Assembly: GCA_016721385.1 (NCBI GenBank)
Contig: JADKIE010000004.1
Coordinates: 62,001-126,000 of the forward strand
Source of the DNA: Chitinophagaceae bacterium
Lineage (GTDB): Bacteria; Bacteroidota; Bacteroidia; Chitinophagales; Chitinophagaceae
Reading direction: 5' to 3'
Length of the DNA stretch: 64,000 bases
In this document: positions 40,609-50,211 of the stretch, one piece after another
Layout of the letters: every line of letters starts with the position of its first letter
Numbering within the stretch: position 1 is the stretch's first letter
Notes under the pieces: model-generated
Told to the model about the DNA's origin: nothing
Database searches by the model: none
The model's input: the letters and a program-made list of their open reading frames with translations, nothing else
Translations under genes and position numbers: made by a program

Positions 40609-42665
40609 TTAAGCTTTTCTTCGGAGATAATTATAAATTTCTACCTGGCTACGTACTTTTTTGGTGTTACGTGGGTTTACATAATTATTAGATAACTCAT
40701 TATCTAAAATCCGGGCTTTTATGTTATCGCTTTGTTGAATTTTTAAAATATTCTTTAACTCTTCTATAATTTCTTTACTGTAAATTGGGCAAGCTGCTTC
40801 AATACGATGATCAATGTTTCTGGTCATCCAATCGGCACTGGAAATAAACACTTTTTCATTCCCTCCATTATTAAAAATCATTACTCTGGCATGTTCTAAA
40901 TATTCGTCAACAATACTAATGGCTTCTATCTTTTTTAATCCTTTGCTCTCTGTTAACATGCAAAATATGCCTCGTACAATTAAATTTATTTCAACACCTG
41001 CTTTTGCGGCTTCGTATAATTTATTAATCATTATCTCATCGCTTAATGAATTTAGCTTTAGTGTAATGGCGCTTTGTTTTTTCTTTTTTGCAAATTGAAT
41101 TTCTTTATTAATTAATTGTATAAGTTGTTTACGCAAGTTTACAGGGCTTACTAACAGGGTTTTGCAAGATTTTAGAAGAGGTAAACTTAGTTTTGGTTGC
41201 TCTAAATAATTAAATATTTTATTTACGTCAAGCATTATGCTTTTGTTGGAGGTAAGCAAACAATGATCTCCATAAACTAATGCTGTTTTTTCGTTTAAAT
41301 TACCGGTGCTAATGAAACCATATTCAATAATTTTAGTGCCAATTTTCTTTTTTATAATACAAAGTTTGGCATGCACTTTCATGTTGGGTACACCTAACAA
41401 TACTTTTACGCCAGCTTCATCCAATTCTTCTTTCCATTCAATATTCGCCTCTTCGTCAAATCTTGCCCTTAGCTCCAGCACTGCTGTAACTTGCTTGCCA
41501 TTGCGTACAGCGTTTGTAAGTGCATTAATAATTTTTGAACGAGATGCCAAACGATAGCATGTTACTTTTATACTTACAACATTTGGGTCAATAGCGGCTT
41601 CTCTTAATAAATCAACCACACTGTCAAACGAATGATACGGAAAATTGAGTAATATATCTTTTTTAATAATGACGTCGCTTATGCTATGAACATTGTTAAG
41701 CTGCGGATGAAGAAATGGTTTTTTACGTGTGCTTTTTTCCTCAAAAACAATATTCGGAAAGCTCATAAAATCTTTAAAATTATGAATACGGCCACCTGGT
41801 ATTAAATTATCGTTTCGGCTTAATCCTAATCGTTTAACCAAATAGGTTAAAAGCGAAGGATTTATTGCCTTATCAAAAACAAAACGAACAGGTTTGCCTT
41901 TTTTTCTGTTTTTTAATCCTTTCTCAATTTTTTGTATTAATGATGTGGACACATCATTGTCTAAATCAATTTCAGCATCTCTTGTAAGTTTAATGATGTG
42001 TGCCGAAAAAGTGTCGTACCCAAAAAAGGAAAAAATGTTGGGCAAACAATACCTGATAATATCTTCCAGTAAAATAATATGCTTTTCGGTTTGTTTAGAT
42101 GGAAGTACTATAAACCTTGGTAACCTACGAGCCGGAACAGATAGTAGCGCAAATTTTTTGGGTATTGATTTATCTTTTTTAGAAAGAGAGCAAGCCAGAT
42201 AAATTGATTTATCGTTTAATGTAGGAAAAGTGTGAATGCTTTCAATCATTAACGGAATAATATTGCCTCTTACTTCTGCATTAAAAAAATCTAAAATAAA
42301 TTTTTGCTGATTTTTTGATAACTGATTTTCGTTGAGCAGTAATATTTTTTTCTTCTTTAATTCCTTAAAATTTCGTTCCAAATGCGATCAAATTCCCTTT
42401 GTTGCTCTATTACTATTTCCTGAATTTCTTCTAAAATGCTTTCGGGGTTAATTTCCAAATGCATTTTAGCCTTGCTGCCCAACTCGGCCATGCGATGTAA
42501 TGCAGCAACCCGAACTCTAAAGAATTCATCTAAATTATTTGAAAAAATACCCAAAAACTTAATGCGTTCTAAAAGCGGCACAGTATCATCAGCAGCTTCT
42601 TGTAAAACTCTGGCGTTAAAGGATAGCCAACTTATATCTCGTACAATTATTTTTTTCTTAGGCAA
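40609..42665 (-). CDS. ppk1: Polyphosphate kinase 1 (one frameshift)
   Basis: PPK1 makes polyphosphate from ATP. About 685 residues, the normal length. N domain: RDISWLSFNARVLQEA, VPLLERIKFLGIFSNNLDEF, FFRVRVAAL. C domains: KVTCYRLASRSKIINAL; ELRARFDEEANIEWKEELDE (Arg for Mg-ATP); the phospho-histidine motif MKVHAKLCII (equivalent to E. coli His435); STGNLNEKTALVYGDH; and the second essential histidine in YLEHARVMIFNNGG, with SSADWMTRNIDHRIEAACPI. The two frames (42665-42357 and 42381-40609) join near 42360 in NEILKELKKKKILLLNE at an A-rich run. All known essential residues are present, so activity is expected. It lies between hldE2 and the ppx gene on the same strand. Confidence 0.95.
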
Positions 42666-42748
42666 AACGCTTTTTTATTTGAAGATAAATGGATTGATGT
42701 TGTTTATTAAACCTTGTTTATTAAATTTTTGTAAATTTTTTGATAGGT

Positions 42749-43236
42749 TTATTTCTTTATCCTGTCAATAATTGCAGTTGTAGAAAACCCTTCTAGTATT
42801 GGTACAATTTTAACTTCGCCTCCGTTGGCTATTACTTCTTTGGCACCAACAATTTGCTCTAAAGTATAATCGCCGCCTTTAACTAAAACATTGGGAGTAT
42901 TGTATTTATTAAATTTAACGGAGTATCTTCTTCAAAAATAACTATGGCGTCTGTTATAAGCAACGATGCTAAAAGTAATGCTCTGGACTGTTGATTGTTT
43001 ACAGGCCTTGTTTCGCCTTTTAATTTTTTTACAGATGCATCCGAATTTACACCTACAATTAACACATCGGCAAAACTTGCAGCTTCGCTTAACGAAGCAA
43101 TATGGCCTTCGTGTAAAATATCAAACACACCATTGGTAAATACCATTTTTTTACTAAGCAAATGCCAGCGTTTTACCTGAAGTGCCAGTTCTTCTAATGT
43201 AAAAATTTTATTGGGAATTGATTGCGTTGCTTTCAT
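42749..43236 (-). CDS. rfaE2: D-glycero-beta-D-manno-heptose-1-phosphate adenylyltransferase (one frameshift)
   Basis: A stand-alone nucleotidyltransferase of the HldE C-terminal type, which activates heptose-1-phosphate to ADP-heptose for LPS core. Motifs: VFTNGVFDILHEGHIASL with the HxGH motif, GVNSDASVKKLKGETRPVN and ITDAIVIFEEDTPLNLIN. The first frame ends at 42883. A missing base near 42905 restores NVLVKGGDYTLEQIVGAKE and STTAIIDRIKK with a stop at 42749, about 162 residues in all. The start overlaps the end of the flippase-like gene by 29 nt, so these two are translationally linked. The kinase half (HldE N-domain) is not in the window. Confidence 0.88.
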
Positions 43237-44233
43237 GTGTAGATTTTTTATTTATGTAGGGAAGAAGTAGCAGACAAATAAGGCCAACTACTAAAATAAT
43301 TGCAGTAGATACGCCCCAAATTAGCCAACCAAAAGCTTTGCCTAAAGGAGATGCGATGCCATAAATGAGTAATGTTTCCATTACAAAAAACGGAAACGAA
43401 CCTATGCCTCCGGGTGTGGCAATCATGGCTAAAGTTGCCAAAGCTAAAACAGAACAGGCGGCTTTAATATCGAGGTGCATAGTGCCATCCATTGCCTTAA
43501 AGCCAATGTAAATTTGCAATAAATACATGCTCCAAATAAAAAGTGTATGTGCAATAAAAAGTTTTCTTTTCTTTAAATTTTTAATAGAAATAAAACCCTC
43601 GGCCAGACCTTTAAAAAAGCTGTTTATTTTGCCAATTAATTTGTTGTGCGGATATCTTTTAAACAGAAGTTTGAAGGTGTAAATTATTCCGAAAATTAAT
43701 ACCAAAGCAATTGCCAGTTTAAGCCAAAGTGGTGTTGCCGAAGCATTTCCTATCTCACTTATTTTTTCTTTAACATAACTGCTTACAACATCTATTTGTA
43801 TTAAAACGGTTATTGCGATAAAAGCAAAATAGCACAGTACATCAAATGTGCGTTCAATTAAAATAGTACCAACTAGTTTTTCTACTTTTAGTTTTTCGTA
43901 ACGGGCTAAAAAAGTACATTTTAAAACTTCTCCTAATCTTGGAATTGCAGAGTTGGCTAAGTAGCCAATCATAGTAACGGTAAATACATTTTTTATTTTG
44001 GGGTTATACTCTAAAGGTTCCATTAAAAGCTTCCATCGGTAAGAGCGGCTTAAATGGCTAAGCAGCGACATTATTACAATTGGAATAATTAACCAATAAT
44101 TCGCATTATGAAAAGCATTGAAAAACTCCACTTTGTCCTCTGCCGTCATTCCTTTTAGTTGCCACCAAACCAAAAAAATGCCACCACCTAAAAAAATAAT
44201 ATATTGGAGTATAGAAAATAACCGTTTGTACAT
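43208..44233 (-). CDS. Flippase-like (LPG synthase TM, UPF0104) membrane protein
   Basis: An intact 341-residue polytopic protein with about eight hydrophobic helices, of the lysylphosphatidylglycerol_synthase_TM family. Family motifs are SHLSRSYRWKLLM, GYLANSAIPRLGEVLKC, ERTFDVLCYFAFIA and TPGGIGSFPFFVME. It lacks the cytosolic acyl/lysyl transferase domain of MprF, so it is probably only the membrane half, which in MprF acts as flippase. Its lipid cargo is unknown. It lies 47 nt after panD and overlaps hldE2; the order panC-panD-flippase is widespread in Bacteroidota, but whether it is functional is not established. Confidence 0.85.
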   Translation of the reverse strand: MYKRLFSILQYIIFLGGGIFLVWWQLKGMTAEDKVEFFNAFHNANYWLIIPIVIMSLLSHLSRSYRWKLLMEPLEYNPKIKNVFTVTMIGYLANSAIPRLGEVLKCTFLARYEKLKVEKLVGTILIERTFDVLCYFAFIAITVLIQIDVVSSYVKEKISEIGNASATPLWLKLAIALVLIFGIIYTFKLLFKRYPHNKLIGKINSFFKGLAEGFISIKNLKKRKLFIAHTLFIWSMYLLQIYIGFKAMDGTMHLDIKAACSVLALATLAMIATPGGIGSFPFFVMETLLIYGIASPLGKAFGWLIWGVSTAIILVVGLICLLLLPYINKKSTHESNAINSQ

Positions 44234-44280
44234 AATCGGTTACAAATTACGAAGCAAAAACTGTATATCAAAAACTGTTG

Positions 44281-44625
44281 TTACAGTTTATTATCGGCTG
44301 TAGGAAAAATTACAGTAGGTTTAAATGTTTTAGCTTCTTCAAAAGTTAAACGGGCATAGCTCATAATTACAACAACATCGCCTGTCATTACTAAACGTGC
44401 CGCAGGGCCGTTCATGCATATTACACCGGAACCACGTTTACCTTTAATTATATAAGTTTCTAACCTCTCACCATTATTAGCATTTACAATTTGAATTTTT
44501 TCAAACTCAATCATATTGGCTGCATCCATTAAATCTTCATCAATAGTACAACTACCTACATAATTGAGGTTAGCTTCTGTAACTGTACAACGATGTATTT
44601 TCGATTTTAAAACTTCTATTGTCAT
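44281..44625 (-). CDS. panD: Aspartate 1-decarboxylase
   Basis: PanD makes beta-alanine from aspartate for pantothenate. It is a small pyruvoyl enzyme made as a proenzyme of 114 residues, the typical length. The self-cleavage site GS lies in NYVGSCTIDEDLMDAA (Gly-Ser with Ser converted to pyruvoyl). YIIKGKRGSGVICMNGPAAR and VIMSYARLTFEEAKTFKPTV complete the fold. The frame is intact. It is 73 nt after panC in the same direction, together giving beta-alanine and its ligation to pantoate. Confidence 0.97.
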   Translation of the reverse strand: MTIEVLKSKIHRCTVTEANLNYVGSCTIDEDLMDAANMIEFEKIQIVNANNGERLETYIIKGKRGSGVICMNGPAARLVMTGDVVVIMSYARLTFEEAKTFKPTVIFPTADNKL

Positions 44626-44698
44626 AAGTACGCAAAATTATGAGTTATTTTATATTTTTTGTTGACGAATTTGTGGAGTAAATATCCAATATCCTTTA

Positions 44699-45549
44699 TC
44701 AATTGTTGAGCACCATATTATCAATTAACCTTACTTCACCCAAAAAAGCAGCGGCAAGTGCAACTAATTTTCTTTTTCCATCCCAATTTTCTAATAATTC
44801 TAAGGAATTGGCATCGGCAATTTCTATATAATCAACTTTAAAGCCTTCGGCTGTTAAGTAATTAATTGTTCTTTGTTTTAAATCTTCTAAATAGCCTGGC
44901 TTAATTCCTTTTTTTATAAAGGTCAGTACTTCAGATATTTTTACAGCTTTTTCTCTATCTGCTTTATTTAAACGCATATTTCTGCTACTCATGGCAAGGC
45001 CATCTGTTTCTCTTAATGTAGGGCAAATAATAATATTGGCAGAACTGTTAATTATTTCTGCCAGCTTTTTAATAACCATGCATTGCTGGTAATCTTTTGA
45101 CCCAAATACATGTTATGTGGGCTTACAATATCCAAAAGCCTGTGTACCACAAGGCATACTCCCTGAAAATGCCCAGGCCTGTATTTGCCATCTAAAACGG
45201 TTTCTACAAAGCCTAAATCGTAATGCCTATTGGCCTCCTGCAAACCCCTTGGGTACATTTCGGTAACCGTAGGTAAAAACAATACATCGCAAGCTGCTTT
45301 TTCAAGCATATCAATATCTTTTTCAATAGTGATGGGGTATTTTTCAAAATCTTTGGGGTCGTTAAACTGTGTAGGGTTTACAAAAATGCTGCAAATGGTA
45401 ATATCGTCTCTTTGTTTAGAAGCCTCTATTAGCGAAATATGGCCATTATGTAATGCTCCCATAGTAGGAACAAAACCTATTATTTTGCCATTTTTTTTGC
45501 TTTTTTCTATAAAAGTGGTAATGTCAACTACTGTTTTTAAAACTATCAT
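44699..45549 (-). CDS. panC: Pantothenate synthetase (one frameshift)
   Basis: PanC condenses pantoate with beta-alanine using ATP. Motifs: GFVPTMGALHNGHISLI with the HIGH-like HNGH, SIFVNPTQFNDPKDFEKYP, LDGKYRPGHFQGVCLVVHRL (GHF-G), NMYLGQK, and in the second frame PTLRETDGLAMSSRNMRL (SSRN, KMSKS equivalent), then DYIEIADANSLELLE. The frames (45549-45052 and 45079-44699) join near 45085 where a missing A restores GQKDYQQCMVIKKLAEI. About 283 residues. It heads the minus-strand run and is divergent from the GT5-like gene (112 nt between starts). Confidence 0.95.
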
Positions 45550-45608
45550 ATTATAATATATTAATGCTCAAATGCCTGTGTAATCTCATTTTCCCCGAAA
45601 AAAAATCG

Positions 45609-45616
45609 TACTTTTG
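45609..45616 (+). promoter_or_regulatory. Probable -7 element of the GT5-like gene
   Basis: TACTTTTG fits the TAnnTTTG -7 consensus 44 nt before the start ATG at 45661. There is no clear TTTG at -33, so it is a weaker call. Transcription would start about 45623. Confidence 0.4.
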
Positions 45617-45660
45617 CACACCTTAGTAAATTCCTACTACGAATTTAATATAAAGCAAAT

Positions 45661-46467
45661 GTCAACAAAGAAAAGAATTTTATTCATTGCTAACGAAATG
45701 TCGCCCTATTTGGAGCTAACCGAATTTGCAGAGATAATGAACAAATTGGCGGTAAAAGCAAATGATAGTGGGATGGAAGTACGTTGTATAATGCCTCGTT
45801 TTGGTGTTATTAACGAAAGAAGACATCGCTTACACGAAGTTGTACGTTTGTCGGGTATAAATGTTTCAATTGATGGGGATGATTATCCTTTACAGATAAA
45901 AGTGGCAAGTTTGCCCAATGCCCGTTTGCAGGTATATTTTTTAGATAATGAAGATTATTTTAAACGTAAATCTATTTTTCACGACGAAAATGAAAAATGG
46001 CACGATGATAATGCTTTGAGAACTGTACTGTTTTGTAAGGGAGCATTGGAAACCGTAAAAAATTTGGCTGGCCTCCTGATATTATTCATTGTAGTGGCTG
46101 GATGACAGGTTTAATTCCTATGTTTATTAAAAAGCTTACAAAAAGAAGCTGTTTTTAGCAACAGCAAAGTGGTATTTACTTTAGGTGAAAGTACTTTTAA
46201 AGAAAAATGGGCGCCGAGTTGTTGAAACTTGCTACCATTAATGATTATGTACAAAAAAAAGAGCTTGAGCCATACAAAGATTCTAATAATGTAGCTATGT
46301 TTAGAGGCGGGGCTTCTTTTGCAGATGCCATTACTTTTGGAGCAGATAAAGTAGATAAAAAATTAACAGAAGAGTTTTCAAAAGTAAAAGGCAAAAAAGT
46401 TTTAAAATTTGATATTGAAAGTGATTTAACAGACTATTTGCAATTGTATACCGACCTTGCAAAGTAG
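45661..46467 (+). CDS. Short glycogen/starch synthase-like (GT5 N-domain) protein (about three frameshifts)
   Basis: About 270 residues matching only the N-terminal catalytic domain of glycogen synthase: KRILFIANEMSPYLELTEFA (the KTGGL-loop position is altered to LTEFA), VRCIMPRFGVINERRHRLHE, NARLQVYFLDNEDYFKRKS and, after restoring a T near 46066, FGWPPDIIHCSGWMTGLIP. After further shifts near 46134 and 46208 come VVFTLGESTFKEKMGAELLK and a C-terminus with NVAMFRGGASFADAITFGAD. The GT-B C-terminal donor domain is absent, so it is unlikely to be an active synthase. Such short forms next to panC are common in Bacteroidota. I start at the ATG at 45661 rather than the upstream in-frame codon at 45614. 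Function unknown. Confidence 0.75.
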
Positions 46468-46498
46468 AAAAACATCACACTAACTAAATTTATTTTTT

Positions 46499-47998
46499 GT
46501 GCAGAAACGAAATATACACACATTCTTTTTTCTTGTTTTAACCATTCTTTTTTTTAACTACAGTTGTACCAAGTTAGATACAACAGATATTGGCAGCGAT
46601 TTAATACCTGCTGTAGATAATGTACACACATTTGCTGATACACTGGCGGTAAATGCAACACAAGGACTTTTTTTAGATAGTACTACTATTAGCAGAACCG
46701 ATGATTATGTATTGGGACGAATAAACAACGATCTGTTATTTGGAACAACTCAGGCTAATATTTATTTGCAATTCAAACCTTCTTTTTTCCCTTATTATTT
46801 TGGTAATGCAGGCGACACTTTAAACGGATTTGGCGCAGGGTTAGATTCCGTAGTATTATGTTTAAATTATAAAGGTTTTTGGGGCGATAGCACAATTCCT
46901 CAGCAATTGCAAGTAAGAGAAGTAACAGGGCATGGTACTTGGGATTCTGTTTATTATTCAAATAAAATAAGTTATCAGCCTACAGTAGGAGGTGCGGTAA
47001 TAGGTTCGGCAAGTGTAGATGTACGAACTTTCGGTACTTACATGAAGTATGCCAACGGTAAAGATTCATCTAAAAACCAAATACGTATTAAACTTTCGCC
47101 AGCATTTGCGGCAACATTATATAGTAGAGATACAACCGTAACAGGTTCATTTAAATCCGATTCGTTATTCCGGATTTTATATAATGGTTTGTCTGTTGAA
47201 GCTAATGGAACTGGCAATGGCCTAATGTATTCCAATTTAGTTGATACTTCTACAAAATTAGAAATTCATTACAGGCGTAAGAATAATGGCAGGTTAGATA
47301 CTGTTTACAGTTCGTTTAAAATACTAAATCCCAGCTACTCTTCAAATATTCGTCCATCTTCTGTAGCAAATTATATTCAAAGAAGCAGAGCAGGTTATCC
47401 TGTATTAAGCCCAACAACCACTGAAATATATTTACAAGCAACACCAGGCACTTATGCTAATTTAAATATTCCAGGCATATCTGCAATTCCAAATAGTATT
47501 ATACACAGAGCCGAGTTAATTGTAGAGCAAATTCCAACTAATGCCTTAATGGATAAGGTATTTACTGCTCCAGGTTTTTTGTATCTTGATATTAAAGATA
47601 CAAGTGTGGTTGATAAATGGAAACCAATTTATTTCGATTTAAATCCCAGTGTATATTATAATCCCGATAATGTAAATGCTTTTTGGCCCAGCGATATTGA
47701 TTTTTTAAATTATGGAGGTTACAGAAGAGACAAAGTTGATAATTTTGGTAATGCAATTAATTTCTACAATTTTAATATTACACGTCACGTACAACAAATT
47801 GTAACTAAGCATACTCCTAACTACAATTTTAGATTGTATGCTCCGTATGAAATATACTATCCTCAATATACTACAGCATCCTATATTGCAGCTCCAATTC
47901 CTTACAATAACAATCTGGCCTTTGGCCGTGTAAAAGTAGGAAGCGGCACAAACCCTAATTACCGTATGGTCTTAAGGATAATATACTCTAAAATATAA
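46499..47998 (+). CDS. DUF4270 lipoprotein
   Basis: An intact 499-residue DUF4270 protein. The start codon is GTG at 46499, giving MQKRNIHTFFFLVLTILF and a lipobox ending in Cys (FNYSCTKLD). The first domain has GSDLIPAVDNVHTFADTL and DDYVLGRINNDLLFGTTQA. A beta-rich body follows (VLCLNYKGFWGDSTIPQQ, LEIHYRRKNNGRLDTVYSSF). Near the C-terminus it shows NYNFRLYAPYEIYYPQY and FGRVKVGSGTNPNYRMVLRI. The family is a Bacteroidota surface lipoprotein group without an assigned activity. It is 31 nt after the GT5-like gene and may be in the same transcript, ending at the hairpin at 48022-48049. Confidence 0.88.
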   Translation: MQKRNIHTFFFLVLTILFFNYSCTKLDTTDIGSDLIPAVDNVHTFADTLAVNATQGLFLDSTTISRTDDYVLGRINNDLLFGTTQANIYLQFKPSFFPYYFGNAGDTLNGFGAGLDSVVLCLNYKGFWGDSTIPQQLQVREVTGHGTWDSVYYSNKISYQPTVGGAVIGSASVDVRTFGTYMKYANGKDSSKNQIRIKLSPAFAATLYSRDTTVTGSFKSDSLFRILYNGLSVEANGTGNGLMYSNLVDTSTKLEIHYRRKNNGRLDTVYSSFKILNPSYSSNIRPSSVANYIQRSRAGYPVLSPTTTEIYLQATPGTYANLNIPGISAIPNSIIHRAELIVEQIPTNALMDKVFTAPGFLYLDIKDTSVVDKWKPIYFDLNPSVYYNPDNVNAFWPSDIDFLNYGGYRRDKVDNFGNAINFYNFNITRHVQQIVTKHTPNYNFRLYAPYEIYYPQYTTASYIAAPIPYNNNLAFGRVKVGSGTNPNYRMVLRIIYSKI

Positions 47999-48021
47999 AT
48001 AACTTATTAAGATATGTTTAT

Positions 48022-48050
48022 AAGCCCATTGAAAATCTTCAATGGGCTTT
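48022..48050 (+). terminator. Intrinsic terminator after DUF4270 gene
   Basis: AAGCCCATTGAA (48022-48033) pairs perfectly with 48038-48049 around an AATC loop, with only a short broken T tail (TGTCTTT). It lies 24 nt past the DUF4270 stop and overlaps the -33 element of the metK promoter. Confidence 0.7.
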
Positions 48051-48078
48051 GTCTTTAATGGATACACCCTTATCTTTG
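48048..48078 (+). promoter_or_regulatory. Bacteroidota-type promoter of metK
   Basis: TTTG at 48048-48051 and TATCTTTG at 48071-48078 with a 19-bp spacer, the same spacing as at tRNA-His. The expected start is about 48085, leaving a short AT-rich leader before the ATG at 48098. No SAM riboswitch fits in this 13-nt leader. Confidence 0.75.
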
Positions 48079-48097
48079 CAGCCTAAAAAAAAATAAT

Positions 48098-49352
48098 ATG
48101 CCGTATTTATTTACATCGGAGTCGGTAAGCGAAGGACATCCGGATAAAGTTGCAGATCAAATCAGTGATGCGTTAATTGATAATTTTTTGGCGTTTGATG
48201 CTCAAAGCAAAGTTGCTTGCGAAACTTTAGTTACAACAGGCCAGGTTGTACTTGCAGGCGAAGTTAAAAGTAAAGCTTACCTCGATGTACAAGAAATAGC
48301 AAGAGGGGTTATCCGTAAAATTGGGTATACAAAAAGTGAATATATGTTTGAAGCAAGCAGTTGTGGGGTACTATCTGCCATTCATGAGCAATCGTCGGAT
48401 ATTAATCAAGGTGTAGATAGAAAGAAAAGAAGAGCAAGGTGCCGGCGATCAAGGCATGATGTTTGGTTACGCAACTAACGAAACAGAGCACTTTATGCCA
48501 CTGGCATTGGATTTGGCTCATAATCTATTAATAGAATTAGCTGCTATCCGCAGAGAAAAGAATTCTAAAATGCCGTACTTAAGGCCAGATGCAAAAAGTC
48601 AGGTAACATTGGAGTACAACGATAAAAATGAGCCGGTACGTATTGATGCAATTGTAATATCTACACAGCACGATGACTTTGATGCCGAAGCTAAAATGTT
48701 GGCAAAAATTAAGGCAGATGTAATTAATATTCTTATTCCAAGAATAAAATCGAAGTATAAGAAATATGCAAAGCTATTTAATGATAAAATTCAATATCAT
48801 ATTAACCCAACTGGTAAGTTTGTAATTGGTGGGCCACATGGAGATACCGGTTTAACCGGCCGTAAAATTATTGTGGATACTTACGGCGGTAAAGGCGCAC
48901 ATGGTGGTGGAGCATTTAGCGGTAAAGATCCTAGTAAAGTAGATAGAAGTGCAGCATATGCAACTCGTCATATAGCTAAAAACCTTGTTGCAGCCGGTTT
49001 GTGCAGCGAAGTATTAGTACAGGTAAGTTATGCAATTGGTGTTGCAAAACCTACAAGTATTAATGTAAATACCTACGGTACTGCAAAAGTAAAAATGACC
49101 GATGGCCAAATAGGAAAGATTGTAGAAAGCGTTTTTGATATGCGTCCTTACTTTATTGAGCAACGCTTAAAATTGCGTAATCCAATTTATAGCGAAACTG
49201 CAGCATATGGCCATATGGGAAGAGTACCACAAATTGTAGAGAAAACATTTACATCTCCCGATGGTAAAAAAGTTACTAAAAAGGTAGAACTGTTTACATG
49301 GGAAAAATTAGACTACGTAAGCAAAGTTAAAAAAGCATTTGGGCTTAAATAA
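48098..49352 (+). CDS. metK: S-adenosylmethionine synthetase (one frameshift region)
   Basis: MetK makes SAM from methionine and ATP. About 418 residues. N-terminal FTSESVSEGHPDKVADQISD (ATP-binding His) is exact. The shift lies near 48424-48437, in AGAAAGAAAAGAAG, where the conserved GAGDQGMMFGYATNET reappears in the second frame. The C-terminal domains show QVTLEYNDKNEPVRIDAIV, FVIGGPHGDTGLTGRKIIVD (nearly exact family signature), GGGAFSGKDPSKVDRSAAY and HMGRVPQIVEKTF-like tail. It supplies SAM to the methyltransferases of the polysaccharide locus. It has its own promoter and a terminator downstream (49374-49405). A break in this essential gene argues for sequencing error. Confidence 0.95.
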
Positions 49353-49373
49353 TCAATTTTGCAGATAATATAT

Positions 49374-49405
49374 AAACCATAAGCTTTACGCTTGTGGTTT
49401 TTTTA
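49374..49405 (+). terminator. Intrinsic terminator after metK
   Basis: AAACCATAAGC (49374-49384) pairs with 49390-49400 (one G-T) around TTTAC and is followed by a run of T to 49405. It is 21 nt after the metK stop and 28 nt before the rlmB start codon. Confidence 0.85.
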
Positions 49406-49432
49406 TTGTTTCAATTAGACTAATTTTACCAA

Positions 49433-50200
49433 GTGAAAAATTTCAGACATCAACATCAACGCCCCAAAAAAAATACTTTAGTTGTAGGCAGATCTGCTAT
49501 TGTAGAAGCATTTAAAACGGGCAAACAACTAGATAGAATATACATGCAAACAGCTGTACATGGTAATCTTATTGACGATATAAAAATATTAGCCGAACAA
49601 AATAGTGTGCCAATAAATAAAGTTCCGGCCGAAAAATTAAACAGCTTTAATGTGTTTAATCATGAAGGCTGTATTGCAAATTTCAAAATCCAATACCAAA
49701 ATTTACAAGATGTTATTTCATTGATTGTAGAGAATGGCGAAGTACCATTGTTCATTATTTTAGATGGAATAACCGATATTCGAAATATAGGAGCCATTGC
49801 CCGAAGTGCATTTTGCTTTGGGGTAAATGCAATAGTTATTCCCGATAAAGGGGTAGGTTCTTTAAATGAAGACGCCATTTTAACCAGTGCAGGTGCTTTA
49901 GAAAAAATTGCCGTATGCCGTGTAAATAGTTTAATGAAAGCTGTAGATGAATTACACCTGAATGGTGTTAAAGTTTTTGCCAGTGAAATGAAGGCAGAAA
50001 AAAAAGTATATGATTTAAATTTTGCAGAACCTTGTGCCATTATAATGGGAGGGGAGGAACATGGCGTTTATCCGGCGTTAATGAAAATTTGTGACGAACA
50101 ATTTCAAATACCCATGCCCGGCGATTTTGAAAGCCTGAATGTGAGTGTGGCTACTGGTGTAATTTTATATGAAGCATCTAAGCAAAGGATTCAGTCATAA
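49433..50200 (+). CDS. rlmB: TrmH-family 23S rRNA (guanosine-2'-O-) methyltransferase
   Basis: An intact 255-residue SPOUT methyltransferase; RlmB methylates G2251 of 23S rRNA. Start GTG at 49433 (MKNFRHQHQRPKKNTLVVG). N-terminal substrate-binding domain: GRSAIVEAFKTGKQLDRIYM and FNVFNHEGCIANF. SPOUT knot: ILDGITDIRNIGAIARSAFC, FGVNAIVIPDKGVGSLNED, IIMGGEEHGVYPALMKICD, ESLNVSVATGVILYEASKQ. The knot motifs NIGAIARS, GGEEHGV and SLNVSVATG are complete. TrmH or RlmB substrate choice cannot be fully separated by eye, but length and N-domain favour RlmB. The HMG-CoA lyase follows after 11 nt. Confidence 0.88.
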   Translation: MKNFRHQHQRPKKNTLVVGRSAIVEAFKTGKQLDRIYMQTAVHGNLIDDIKILAEQNSVPINKVPAEKLNSFNVFNHEGCIANFKIQYQNLQDVISLIVENGEVPLFIILDGITDIRNIGAIARSAFCFGVNAIVIPDKGVGSLNEDAILTSAGALEKIAVCRVNSLMKAVDELHLNGVKVFASEMKAEKKVYDLNFAEPCAIIMGGEEHGVYPALMKICDEQFQIPMPGDFESLNVSVATGVILYEASKQRIQS

Positions 50201-50211
50201 GTCAATAATTA

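Noticed and set aside
40609..42665. Possible loss of the PPK1 catalytic histidine because GFISTGN has no His
   Set aside because: The phospho-histidine (E. coli His435) lies in the KxHAK motif, which is present as MKVHAKLC; the second histidine is in YLEHAR. Both are intact.
46207..46467. Separate small gene after the GT5-like protein
   Set aside because: Restoring two bases near 46134 and 46208 makes it the continuous C-terminus of the upstream gene.
48079..48097. SAM riboswitch in front of metK
   Set aside because: The promoter leaves a leader of only about 13 nt, too short for any SAM riboswitch.
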